A stretch of DNA of 15,371 nucleotides from SUP05 sp964577715. Its GTDB lineage: Bacteria; Pseudomonadota; Gammaproteobacteria; PS1; Pseudothioglobaceae. The stretch covers positions 1-15,371 of the forward strand of contig CAZOAA010000032.1 in assembly GCA_964577715.1 (NCBI GenBank). The letters run 5' to 3'. The position numbers were made by a program, and so were the translations under genes. A model generated the notes under the pieces. That model ran no database searches. It saw only the letters and a program-made list of their open reading frames with translations, and was not told the DNA's origin. This document shows positions 1-7,393 of this stretch, in pieces. Positions within the stretch are counted from its first letter, which is position 1. Each line of letters starts with the position of its first letter.

Positions 1-965
1 AAAGCTGCAGCCTCTACATAATCAACATGCACGCCCAATTCATTCGTCATCATTACTCTGCTGTTTGGATTTTCATATTCTAAGCGCTCAGTTAAAAACA
101 AGTTATGCACGCCACCTCCGCATAAGTACACATCAGCTGCATCTGGGATGCTTTTTGAAATGCTTTGTACTGTTAATTCTACTAGTGTTCTTTGTACATC
201 TTCTGATTTTTCATCGCCTGACAAGAACTGACCCAACCAGTCAAGATTAAAATACTCAGGGCCTGTGCTTTTTGGCGCTGGTTTTTTAAAATACTTATCT
301 GCCAACATTGCCGTTAATAGCTTGTCGTCTACCATTCCACTTCGAGACCAGATACCGTCACGATCATAATCAAGGTTTTTATTTTTCTTTATCCAACTAT
401 CTAACAAAGTATTTGCCGGACCTGTATCAAGCCCAACAACCTTATTATTTACTATTCTAGAAATATTGGCAATACCGCCTAAATTAACAATAATGCCATT
501 TTTTTTGTTTAATAAGTGCTGATGAAATAAAGGCGTTAACGGAGCGCCTTGGCCACCAAAAGCCACATCTTGCATACGAAAATCAGCCACAGTTGTAATA
601 CCTGTTTGCTCAGCAATAAGTGCGCCGTGTCCAATTTGCATTGAATACTTACCACCTTGATGATAAATCGTTTGCCCATGAGATCCTATTGCATCAATAT
701 CAGTAGCACTTAGGTTTGAATTTTCTAATAAAACATTAACTGCATCAGCAAATACACAGGCCACTTGTGTATCAACACTTGCTAAATTTTCTAAACTGGT
801 TTGAGATGTTTGTGTGAGTTTGCGCAACTGTTGTTTTAGTTTATTCGTATAAGGCAGATAGGTTTGTGCCAATAATTTAGTGGCGCTTTTGTCAACAATT
901 ACTGCATCAACACCATCTAAACTAGTGCCTGACATTAGTCCAATATAAAGACTAGTTTTTGCCAT
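1..965 (-). CDS. anmK: Anhydro-N-acetylmuramic acid kinase, 3' end outside window
   Basis: AnmK hydrolyses the anhydro ring of 1,6-anhydro-MurNAc and phosphorylates the sugar with ATP to give MurNAc-6-phosphate, a cytoplasmic step of peptidoglycan recycling. Reading from the ATG at 965 down to base 1 gives 321 open codons with no stop. Family motifs appear in order: GLMSGTSLDGVDAV (residues 9-22, ATP-binding N-terminus), GSHGQT (94-99), VADFRMQD followed by GGQGAP (126-142), NLGGIAN, LDTGPAN, APKSTGPEYFN and CGGGVHN. Full-length relatives have about 370 residues, so roughly the last 45 are cut off by the window edge. It starts 8 bp after the secA stop on the same strand and is probably co-transcribed with it. 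The Shine-Dalgarno (SD) sequence is weak. The family assignment is very secure. Confidence 0.95.
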   Translation of the reverse strand, partial: MAKTSLYIGLMSGTSLDGVDAVIVDKSATKLLAQTYLPYTNKLKQQLRKLTQTSQTSLENLASVDTQVACVFADAVNVLLENSNLSATDIDAIGSHGQTIYHQGGKYSMQIGHGALIAEQTGITTVADFRMQDVAFGGQGAPLTPLFHQHLLNKKNGIIVNLGGIANISRIVNNKVVGLDTGPANTLLDSWIKKNKNLDYDRDGIWSRSGMVDDKLLTAMLADKYFKKPAPKSTGPEYFNLDWLGQFLSGDEKSEDVQRTLVELTVQSISKSIPDAADVYLCGGGVHNLFLTERLEYENPNSRVMMTNELGVHVDYVEAAA

Positions 966-973
966 AGATCAGC

Positions 974-3667
974 CTAACTAGCGTTCTGACTACCATGGCA
1001 CTGCTTATACTTTTTACCAGAACCACAAGGACATGGATCATTGCGGCCAACTTTGTCTTGCTCTCTATGATAGGTTTTTTGCTTAACAGTTTCTACTTCG
1101 GCATCATCAACATCTGATGCTTCTACACCTTCATATTGTGGTTGAGCATCATCATTATTTTGTTGTTGCACCTCATCAGCCTTGGTTTCTTCATTAATAG
1201 TAACGCTTGAAAGCGCTTTAACAATTTCAACATTAATAGTATCTAAAAGTGTCTCAAACATGGCAAATGATTCTTGCTTATATTCTTGTGTTGGATTTTT
1301 TTGTGCATATCCACGCAAGTTAACACTTTGACGAAGATAGTCCATAGAGGCCAAATGTTCCTTCCAGTAATGATCAAGTGTTTGTAGCATAACTGCTTTT
1401 TCAAAACCACGCATTGCTTCTGAGCCAACCATTTTTTCTTTATGGTCACAGATTGCACCAAGCCCTTGGATAATTCGACTTTCAAGCTCATCAACATCAA
1501 CGCCCTCATCTAGCCATTGTTGTAATGGGAACCCAGCAGAATAATCTGCTCTTAAAGCATTTTGCAAGCCCTCAACATCCCAATCCTCTTCGGCCTGCGC
1601 AGCTGAGATATAAGAAGCAAACAAATCTGTAATCACGTTTTCTCTAATAGAGATAAAGCGATCTTGCACATCATTAACGCTCATCAGTTCATCGCGTAAT
1701 TGGTAAATTACTTTTCTTTGGTCATTGGCAACATCGTCGTACTCTAATAAGTGTTTACGTGCATCATAGTTCATGCCTTCAACTTTTTTCTGTGCATTTT
1801 CAATGGCCCGATTAACCATTTTATGCTCAATGGCCTCGCCTTTTTCCATGCCTAGTCTTTGCATCATAGCAGCCATTTTTTCTGAAGCAAAAATACGCAT
1901 TAAATTGTCTTCTAACGATAAATAAAAACGTGTTGAGCCAACATCTCCTTGGCGTCCAGAGCGTCCGCGCAATTGATTGTCTACTCGGCGAGATTCGTTT
2001 CTTTCGGTGCCTACAATATGCAATCCGCCTGCTTTAATAACAGCTTCATGTTGCTCTTGCCAAGCTGATTTTTGTTTCTCAGATGCGTCTTCTGCTAATT
2101 TACCACCAAGTACAATATCTGTTCCACGTCCTGCCATATTAGTTGCAATAGTTACTGCACCTATACTGCCTGCATTAGCAATAATTTGTGCCTCGCGCTC
2201 ATGCTGTTTAGCATTTAATACTTCGTGTTTGATTTTCTTTTTCTTGAGCAGGTTCGAAATGGACTCAGAGTTTTCAATACTACTAGTACCCACCAAAACT
2301 GGTTGTCCGGTTTTTTGGCAATTTTCTACATCAATTGCAATTGCTCCAAGTTTTTCTTCTAAAGTCAGATATATTTGATCTGACATGTCATCTCTTTGTG
2401 ACTGCTTGTTTGGAGGAACAACAACCGTCTCTAAACCGTAAATGTCTTGAAATTCTACTGCTTCGGTATCTGCAGTACCCGTCATGCCTGAGAGCTTACC
2501 ATAAAGTCTAAAATAGTTTTGAAAAGTGATTGAAGCTAGGGTTTGGTTTTCTTTTTTAATGCTTACCCCTTCTTTAGCTTCTATTGCCTGATGTAGTCCT
2601 TCTGACCAACGGCGTCCAGGCATTGTCCTGCCAGTAAATTCATCCACAATAACAACTTCATCGTCTTGAACAATATACTGATCATCCTTATGAAACAAGA
2701 TGTGAGCTCTAAGCGCTGAACTTAAATGTTGCATAAGTAGAATATTACTTGCATCATATAAACTAGCCCCTTCTGGCAAAGCACCTGCTTGGATCAATAA
2801 TTGCTCTGCTTTTGCATGACCATCATCAGTTAAAAAAACTTGCTTGTGTTTTTCATCAACCGTATAGTCTCCTGCCTCCTCAATTACAATCTCTTTACCT
2901 TCTCCGCTTTCAGTTTGCTTGGTAAAGTTTGGAATCATTTTATTGATAGCCTGATACACTTGAGAATAATCATCTGCTGGACCAGAGATGATGAGCGGCG
3001 TTCTGGCCTCATCGATCAAAATTGAGTCAACTTCATCAATAATAGCAAAATTAAGTTCGCGCTGTACTTTTTGTTCGCTTGTAAAAGCCATGTTATCTCG
3101 AAGATAATCAAAACCTAATTCATTATTAGTGGCATAAACAACATCACAAGCATAAGCGGATTGCTTTTCTTCTGGTGGCATATTTGAAACAATAATGCCA
3201 ACACTCAAGCCCAAAAAATTAAACGCTTTTCCCATCCACTGCGCATCACGCGCTGCAAGATAGTCATTAACAGTAACCACGTGCACGCCTTTTCCACTAA
3301 GCGCGTTAAGGTAGGCCGTTAAAGTTGCTACCAGGGTTTTTCCCTCGCCAGTGCCCATTTCTGCGATATTACCTTGATTGAGCACCATGCCACCAATCAA
3401 CTGAACATCATGATGTCTAAGGCCCAGCACTCTTTTACTTGCTTCTCGCATTACAGCAAACGCCTCTGGCAATAAAGACTCTATGCTCTCTTGATTGTTG
3501 AGTCGATCTTTAAAAATTTGTGTTTTTGCACTTAAATCTTTATCGGTTAATGATTGTAAACTAGACTCGAGCTCATTAATTTGTTCGACGGTTTTATACA
3601 GATTCTTAATTAGTCGCTCATTGCGAGAACCCACGATTTTGGCAACGAATTTATTTATAATACTCAT
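974..3667 (-). CDS. secA: Preprotein translocase ATPase SecA
   Basis: SecA is the motor ATPase that pushes unfolded preproteins through SecYEG at the inner membrane. The 897-residue product matches the length of gammaproteobacterial SecA. Visible landmarks are Walker A MGTGEGKT (104-111), DEVD Walker B (211-214) followed by the ARTPLIISG stretch, the helicase-2 segments TNMAGRGTDIVLGG and QLRGRSGRQGD, the SMDYLRQSVNLRGYAQ scaffold helix region, an acidic low-complexity linker, and a C-terminal zinc-binding tail with C879, C881, C890 and H891 that binds SecB and phospholipid. The ATG at 3667 gives the usual N-terminus, but no clear SD precedes it. It diverges from dciA across 54 bp and is followed closely by anmK. 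I do not see a secM-like leader gene upstream; dciA occupies that neighbourhood in the other orientation. Confidence 0.98.
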   Translation of the reverse strand: MSIINKFVAKIVGSRNERLIKNLYKTVEQINELESSLQSLTDKDLSAKTQIFKDRLNNQESIESLLPEAFAVMREASKRVLGLRHHDVQLIGGMVLNQGNIAEMGTGEGKTLVATLTAYLNALSGKGVHVVTVNDYLAARDAQWMGKAFNFLGLSVGIIVSNMPPEEKQSAYACDVVYATNNELGFDYLRDNMAFTSEQKVQRELNFAIIDEVDSILIDEARTPLIISGPADDYSQVYQAINKMIPNFTKQTESGEGKEIVIEEAGDYTVDEKHKQVFLTDDGHAKAEQLLIQAGALPEGASLYDASNILLMQHLSSALRAHILFHKDDQYIVQDDEVVIVDEFTGRTMPGRRWSEGLHQAIEAKEGVSIKKENQTLASITFQNYFRLYGKLSGMTGTADTEAVEFQDIYGLETVVVPPNKQSQRDDMSDQIYLTLEEKLGAIAIDVENCQKTGQPVLVGTSSIENSESISNLLKKKKIKHEVLNAKQHEREAQIIANAGSIGAVTIATNMAGRGTDIVLGGKLAEDASEKQKSAWQEQHEAVIKAGGLHIVGTERNESRRVDNQLRGRSGRQGDVGSTRFYLSLEDNLMRIFASEKMAAMMQRLGMEKGEAIEHKMVNRAIENAQKKVEGMNYDARKHLLEYDDVANDQRKVIYQLRDELMSVNDVQDRFISIRENVITDLFASYISAAQAEEDWDVEGLQNALRADYSAGFPLQQWLDEGVDVDELESRIIQGLGAICDHKEKMVGSEAMRGFEKAVMLQTLDHYWKEHLASMDYLRQSVNLRGYAQKNPTQEYKQESFAMFETLLDTINVEIVKALSSVTINEETKADEVQQQNNDDAQPQYEGVEASDVDDAEVETVKQKTYHREQDKVGRNDPCPCGSGKKYKQCHGSQNAS

Positions 3668-3698
3668 TAGTGGTTAGTTATGATAAAAAACGATTTGT

Positions 3699-3714
3699 AA
3701 AATAGCTCTATTTT
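3699..3714. repeat. Inverted repeat in the secA/dciA divergent gap
   Basis: Two perfect 7-bp arms (AAAATAG and CTATTTT) flank a 2-bp spacer, midway between the divergent starts of secA (3667) and dciA (3722). A TAAAAT hexamer at 3698-3703 overlaps the left arm and could be a -10 element for dciA, but no convincing -35 lies upstream. The repeat could be an operator, or simply AT-rich symmetry of divergent promoters. The sequence does not decide between these. Confidence 0.35.
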
Positions 3715-3721
3715 CTCACAG

Positions 3722-4027
3722 ATGCCGAGCAAAACAACAAAAAACCTTGCAAATTTTGCACCGAAAGGGAGGCTAGGCCAATTATTTGCTAAAGGCAGGG
3801 CTTATAATCGCATCAACAACCAACTAAGCACCCTATTGCCGCCATCTTTGAAATCTCTTTCGCTGTGCATGATTGATGATGAAACAGCTACTTTCATTAC
3901 TAATAATCAAGCATTAGCCTTTCGTGGGCAAAAACAAAGTAAAGACTTACTTAGTATTTTACGAACGCTAGAAGGGTTATCACACATACAAAAAGTAAAA
4001 ATAAAAGTTGATATTAAAGAATATTAG
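3722..4027 (+). CDS. dciA: DUF721 protein, DciA-type replicative helicase loader (short form)
   Basis: The 101-residue product fits the DUF721/DciA family. After a basic N-terminus it has the pattern seen in Pseudomonas-type DciA: a helix with RAYNRINNQL, then LPPSL, a beta strand with LSLCMIDDETATFIT, a basic helix RGQKQSKDLLSILRTLEGL, and a final strand KVKIKVDI, consistent with the KH-like fold. DciA loads or stabilises the DnaB helicase on DNA in bacteria that lack DnaC or DnaI. Location supports this, since the Pseudomonas homologue lies between lpxC and secA and here the gene is adjacent to and divergent from secA. At 101 residues it ends right after the folded domain, with no disordered C-terminal extension. 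No SD is visible before the ATG. It could be a DUF721 protein with a different role, but DciA is the best reading. Confidence 0.75.
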   Translation: MPSKTTKNLANFAPKGRLGQLFAKGRAYNRINNQLSTLLPPSLKSLSLCMIDDETATFITNNQALAFRGQKQSKDLLSILRTLEGLSHIQKVKIKVDIKEY

Positions 4028-4050
4028 AATAATTAACTATTAAATAAAGC

Positions 4051-4066
4051 TGATATACATTATAAT
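4051..4066 (+). promoter_or_regulatory. Candidate petABC promoter (-10 region)
   Basis: Two -10-like elements lie side by side in the dciA-petA gap: an extended -10 form, TGA followed by TATACA (4051-4059), and a perfect TATAAT (4061-4066). No good -35 stands at standard spacing; TTAACT at 4033-4038 is the nearest and is 15 bp from the first element. Transcription would begin around 4066-4073, leaving a leader of about 50-60 nt before the petA SD. This placement argues against an upstream petA start at 4066. Confidence 0.5.
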
Positions 4067-4110
4067 TGTCGGGTTTTTATTCAAATACAAAACAAACCAT
4101 ATTCACAAAA

Positions 4111-4115
4111 AAGGA
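4111..4115 (+). promoter_or_regulatory. petA ribosome binding site, decides start
   Basis: AAGGA lies 10 nt upstream of the ATG at 4126. The in-frame ATG at 4066 has no SD and overlaps the probable promoter, so translation is assigned to 4126. Confidence 0.7.
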
Positions 4116-4125
4116 CAGTAATCTT

Positions 4126-4731
4126 ATGTCAGGACAAGAAATAGACCTCAAAAAAAGACGCTTCTTAACCGGCGCTACTAGCGTTGTTGGTGCAGTTGGC
4201 GTTGGCTTCGTCGCGTGGCCATTTTTATCATCGTGGATGCCTTCAGCAAGAGCAAAAGCAGCTGGTGCGCCTGTAGATGTTGATATCACTAAACTAGAAC
4301 ATGGACAATTAGTTCGTGTGCTTTGGAGAAAAAAACCTGTTTGGATTTTCAGACGTGATGCACAAACAATTTCTAATTTGAAAACACTTGATAATGAGTT
4401 AGCAGATCCTAGCAGTACTGGCGATTCAAAAACACAACAGCCTAAATACATTACCCAAAACCACCGAGCAATCAAAGCTGAAATAGCAGTTATTGTTGGT
4501 GTTTGTACACATCTTGGCTGTTCTCCAACTTACCGACCAGAACTTGGTGCGGCAGATTTAGGCGGAGAATCTTGGAAGGGTGGTTTTTATTGCCCGTGTC
4601 ACGGCTCTAAATTTGATTTGGCCGGTCGTGTTTATGCAGGCGTTCCGGCGCCAACTAACTTGTTAGTACCGCCATATCATTTTGTTTCTGATTCGTTAAT
4701 TCGAGTTGGCGTTGACCCAAAAGCATCTTAG
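4126..4731 (+). CDS. petA: Cytochrome bc1 complex, Rieske iron-sulfur subunit
   Basis: This is the 2Fe-2S subunit that takes the first electron from quinol at the Qo site and passes it to cytochrome c1. The 201-residue protein has an N-terminal Tat-type signal anchor: KKRRFLT at residues 9-15, then a hydrophobic segment to about residue 36, followed by the alanine-rich hinge. The two cluster-binding boxes are CTHLGC (127-132) and CPCHGS (156-161). C127, H129, C156 and H159 are the expected ligands, and C132 and C158 the expected disulfide. The start at 4126 is chosen because of its AAGGA SD; the ATG 60 bp upstream is in frame but lies in the promoter. It is first in petABC, with the petB SD overlapping its stop codon. 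In the twin-arginine motif the first position reads K rather than R if aligned to R-R-x-F-L. Confidence 0.97.
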   Translation: MSGQEIDLKKRRFLTGATSVVGAVGVGFVAWPFLSSWMPSARAKAAGAPVDVDITKLEHGQLVRVLWRKKPVWIFRRDAQTISNLKTLDNELADPSSTGDSKTQQPKYITQNHRAIKAEIAVIVGVCTHLGCSPTYRPELGAADLGGESWKGGFYCPCHGSKFDLAGRVYAGVPAPTNLLVPPYHFVSDSLIRVGVDPKAS

Positions 4732-4740
4732 GAGTAAACC

Positions 4741-5964
4741 ATGGACAATAATAAAAACTGGATTGATCAAAGATTTCCACTAACCAAGGTTTGGAATGAG
4801 CATTTAGCTGAATACTACACGCCAAGAAATTTTAACTTTTGGTATTTCTTTGGCTCATTGGCCATACTAGTATTAGTTATGCAGCTTATTACTGGCATCT
4901 TTTTAACCATGCACTTTAAGCCTGATTCTGCTAACGCATTTGCTTCGGTTGAATACATCATGCGCGATGTTGACTGGGGCTGGCTTATTCGTTACATGCA
5001 CTCAACAGGTGCTTCTGCATTCTTTGTTGTTATTTACTTACACATGTATCGTGCTTTATTATACGGCTCATACAAGGCTCCTCGTGAACTCATCTGGATT
5101 CTTGGCATGGTGCTCTACATCGCGCTGATGGCTGAAGCCTTCATGGGATACGTACTGCCTTGGGGTCAAATGTCTTACTGGGGAGCGCAAGTAATTATCT
5201 CATTATTTGGTTCTGTACCTGTTATTGGTCCAGATCTGCTAATTTGGATTTTAGGTGATTATGCCGTTGGTGATCCAGCGCTTAACCGCTTTTTCTCGCT
5301 ACATGTTATTGCCCTACCATTAATTCTAGTTATCTTGGTGTTCTTACACATTGTCGCTCTGCACACAGTGGGTTCAAACAATCCTGATGGCATTGAAATT
5401 AAAAAGAACAAGGATAAAGACGGTATTCCAAAAGACGGTATTCCGTTCCACCCTTACTATAGCGTAAAGGACATTGTTGGCGTTGTGGTATTTTTAATGA
5501 TCTTCTCAGCAATCATATTCTTTTCACCGGCACTAAATGGATATTTTCTAGAGCACGCAAACTTTGTTGAAGCAAATCCACTTAAAACACCTGATCATAT
5601 TGCGCCACTATGGTATTTGACACCTTTCTATTCAGTATTAAGAGCAATTCCACCAATGTTTGGATCTCAATTCCCAGGCGTAGTTGGTATGTTTGCAGCA
5701 TTACTGATTTTAATTGCACTACCATGGCTAGACCGCTCTAAAGTTAAGTCAATTCGCTATCGATCTATGCCTTACAAAATAGCTTTGGGCATATTTGTAA
5801 TTAGTTTTGTTGTACTTGGCTACCTAGGCATGCAACCTGTAACACCGATAAATGCGTTTTTAGCACGAGTATTTACAGTAGCTTACTTTGGCTTCTTTAT
5901 TTTGATGCCTTGGTTTACTTCTATTGGAAAAACCAAAGAAGTGCCTGCAAGGTTAACGGAGTAA
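4741..5964 (+). CDS. petB: Cytochrome bc1 complex, cytochrome b subunit
   Basis: This membrane subunit carries hemes bL and bH and forms the Qo and Qi quinone sites. The 407-residue single-chain protein contains both the b6-like and the subunit IV-like halves. Heme ligands are H87 and H101 in one helix and H188 and H203 in another. LPWGQMSYWGA (139-149) is the conserved Qo-side segment, and GSNNPDGIEI (211-220) follows the fourth helix. The Qo motif normally written PEWY reads PLWY here (289-292), followed by the conserved PFYSVLRAIP stretch. About eight hydrophobic helices are visible. AGGAG at 4730-4734 overlaps the petA stop and lies 6 nt before the ATG, indicating tight translational linkage. 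The H188-H203 spacing is one residue longer than in mitochondrial cytochrome b. Confidence 0.98.
   Translation: MDNNKNWIDQRFPLTKVWNEHLAEYYTPRNFNFWYFFGSLAILVLVMQLITGIFLTMHFKPDSANAFASVEYIMRDVDWGWLIRYMHSTGASAFFVVIYLHMYRALLYGSYKAPRELIWILGMVLYIALMAEAFMGYVLPWGQMSYWGAQVIISLFGSVPVIGPDLLIWILGDYAVGDPALNRFFSLHVIALPLILVILVFLHIVALHTVGSNNPDGIEIKKNKDKDGIPKDGIPFHPYYSVKDIVGVVVFLMIFSAIIFFSPALNGYFLEHANFVEANPLKTPDHIAPLWYLTPFYSVLRAIPPMFGSQFPGVVGMFAALLILIALPWLDRSKVKSIRYRSMPYKIALGIFVISFVVLGYLGMQPVTPINAFLARVFTVAYFGFFILMPWFTSIGKTKEVPARLTE
5957..5961 (+). promoter_or_regulatory. petC ribosome binding site with two possible ATGs
   Basis: CGGAG lies inside the last codons of petB. It is 4 nt from the ATG at 5966 and 7 nt from the ATG at 5969. 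Spacing favours the second ATG, which would shorten the signal peptide by one methionine and not affect the mature protein. Confidence 0.6.
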
Positions 5965-5965
5965 T

Positions 5966-6655
5966 ATGATGAAAAAAATACTAACTATAATAACAGTCGC
6001 TTTAATTAGCTCAGTCATTTCACTTAATGTATTCGCTTCAGCGGGAGGCGTTGAGCTTAAACACGCAAATACAGATATTACTGACAAACAGTCATTGAGA
6101 AATGGTGCAAAACTCTTTATGGACTACTGTTCAGGTTGTCATTCGATTAAGTTTATGCGCTACAATCGTATTGGTAAAGATCTCAACATATCCAATGAAG
6201 ATATTGAAAATAACTTTATCTTTGGTGGTGAAAAAATAGGCTCACCAATTGTATCTGCAATGTCGGTTGAAGACTCTGATCAATGGTTTGGTAATAATCC
6301 AGACCTGTCTCTAGTTGCTCGCTCAAAAGGTGTGGATTGGATATACTCTTACTTACATGGCTTCTATAAAGACGAAGATCGTATTTTCGGCGTTAACAAT
6401 CATGTGCTAGAAAATGCCTCTATGCCAGACGTGTTATGGTCTCTCAAGGAAAATAAGCCTGCTGAAGATTTTGATCAAGACATCAGAGACATTACTAACT
6501 TCTTAGACTATGTTGGCGAGCCTGCAAAATTAATTAGATCGGATCTTGGCTATAAAGTTTTGGGCTTCTTGTTTATTTTATTGATTCTTTCTTACTTGCT
6601 GAAAAAAGAGTATTGGAAAGATGTTAAATACGGTAAATGGCGCGCAAAAGACTAA
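5966..6655 (+). CDS. petC: Cytochrome bc1 complex, cytochrome c1 subunit
   Basis: Cytochrome c1 accepts electrons from the Rieske cluster on the periplasmic side and reduces soluble cytochrome c. The 229-residue precursor starts with a Sec signal peptide (MKKI, hydrophobic stretch, then NVFA-S, cleavage expected near residue 25). The heme c box is CSGCH (55-59) and the probable sixth ligand is M153 in ASMPDVLW. A C-terminal transmembrane anchor covers about residues 197-212 and is followed by a basic cytoplasmic tail. Length and architecture are normal for proteobacterial c1. The gene starts one base after the petB stop and ends the operon; a strong terminator follows. ATG 5966 is given, but ATG 5969 is better spaced from the SD. 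Confidence 0.96.
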   Translation: MMKKILTIITVALISSVISLNVFASAGGVELKHANTDITDKQSLRNGAKLFMDYCSGCHSIKFMRYNRIGKDLNISNEDIENNFIFGGEKIGSPIVSAMSVEDSDQWFGNNPDLSLVARSKGVDWIYSYLHGFYKDEDRIFGVNNHVLENASMPDVLWSLKENKPAEDFDQDIRDITNFLDYVGEPAKLIRSDLGYKVLGFLFILLILSYLLKKEYWKDVKYGKWRAKD

Positions 6656-6681
6656 TTTCTGATACAATCGTTCAAACATTT

Positions 6682-6722
6682 AACACCATTGCTTAAAATC
6701 AACTTAAGTAATGGTGTTTTTT
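6682..6722 (+). terminator. Rho-independent terminator after petC
   Basis: A 15-bp stem pairs 6682-6696 with 6704-6718, perfect except for one G-U wobble (G6691 with T6709). The loop is 7 nt (6697-6703), and a run of six T follows (6717-6722). It lies 26 bp after the petC stop and separates petABC from sspA, so sspAB needs its own promoter or read-through. Confidence 0.9.
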
Positions 6723-6748
6723 AACTTTTTAAAGATAAAAGAGATACT

Positions 6749-7381
6749 ATGCTAATCAAACCTAATCCTGCCTCAACAACGCTTTATGCCTCTCCACAAG
6801 AAATGGAGTCTCATGCGGTTCGCTTTATCATGGCTGAAAAGAACATCGAGAGAGATGTTATTAATTTAAAAATTGATGAGATGCCTGAAGAGGTATTAGA
6901 GCTTAACCCATGTCAAACCTTACCAACTTTATTTGATCGTGGCATGGTACTTTATGATTTATCTGTCATCATGGAATACTTAGATGAGCGTTTTCCTTTT
7001 CCACCATTACTACCAGTAGATCCAATCGAAAAAGCTGAAAAAAGATTATTGATTTATAGGTTTACTAGAGCTAAAGACTGTTGGTATCAATTGGTTGATT
7101 TGATTGAAAATGGCACTAAAAAAGAAGCTGATGAAGCACGCAAAATTCTTTCAAGTAATCTAATTGAATTAATTCCTTTATTTGCCCATCAGCCTTATTT
7201 CAAAAGCGACGAAATGAGCATTGTTGATGCTTGTCTCGCTCCAGTTTTGTGGAGACTAAAAAAATTAGACATTAATTTGGACGCTAAAAAAGCAAAACCA
7301 ATTTACGATTATGCCAATCGACTGTTTTCCAAAGAAAGTTTCAAAGAAAGTCTAACTGACTGCGAGAAAGAATACAACTAA
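6749..7381 (+). CDS. sspA: Stringent starvation protein A, RNA polymerase-associated GST-fold protein
   Basis: SspA is a catalytically inactive glutathione S-transferase-fold protein. In E. coli it binds RNA polymerase and the sigma70 factor and reprograms transcription during starvation and acid stress. The 210-residue product has the N-terminal thioredoxin-like half (TLYASPQEMESHAVRF, NPCQTLPTLFDRG, LYDLSVIMEYLDERFP) and an all-helical C-terminal half beginning near residue 93. Position after petABC and before sspB is the usual gammaproteobacterial order. The conserved pocket motif PHP of E. coli (84-86) reads PFP here (83-85). The SD is weak (AAAAGAG about 5 nt before the ATG), and no clear promoter is visible between the petC terminator and the start. 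Confidence 0.93.
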   Translation: MLIKPNPASTTLYASPQEMESHAVRFIMAEKNIERDVINLKIDEMPEEVLELNPCQTLPTLFDRGMVLYDLSVIMEYLDERFPFPPLLPVDPIEKAEKRLLIYRFTRAKDCWYQLVDLIENGTKKEADEARKILSSNLIELIPLFAHQPYFKSDEMSIVDACLAPVLWRLKKLDINLDAKKAKPIYDYANRLFSKESFKESLTDCEKEYN

Positions 7382-7393
7382 TGATTTAGTTTT

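Noticed and set aside
65..250. Short plus-strand open frame at the left edge
   Set aside because: It is antisense to well-conserved anmK sequence, including APKSTGPEYFN and CGGGVHN, and has no recognisable features.
1977..2378. 133-codon open frame antisense to secA
   Set aside because: It is composition-driven shadow coding opposite the SecA helicase motifs; no SD or family resemblance.
4066..4125. Upstream in-frame ATG for petA adding 20 residues
   Set aside because: It overlaps the TATAAT, lacks an SD, and would put residues before the Tat signal; ATG 4126 has AAGGA at good spacing.
4077..4475. 132-codon minus-strand open frame over petA
   Set aside because: It is antisense to the Rieske gene and its promoter; no supporting motif.
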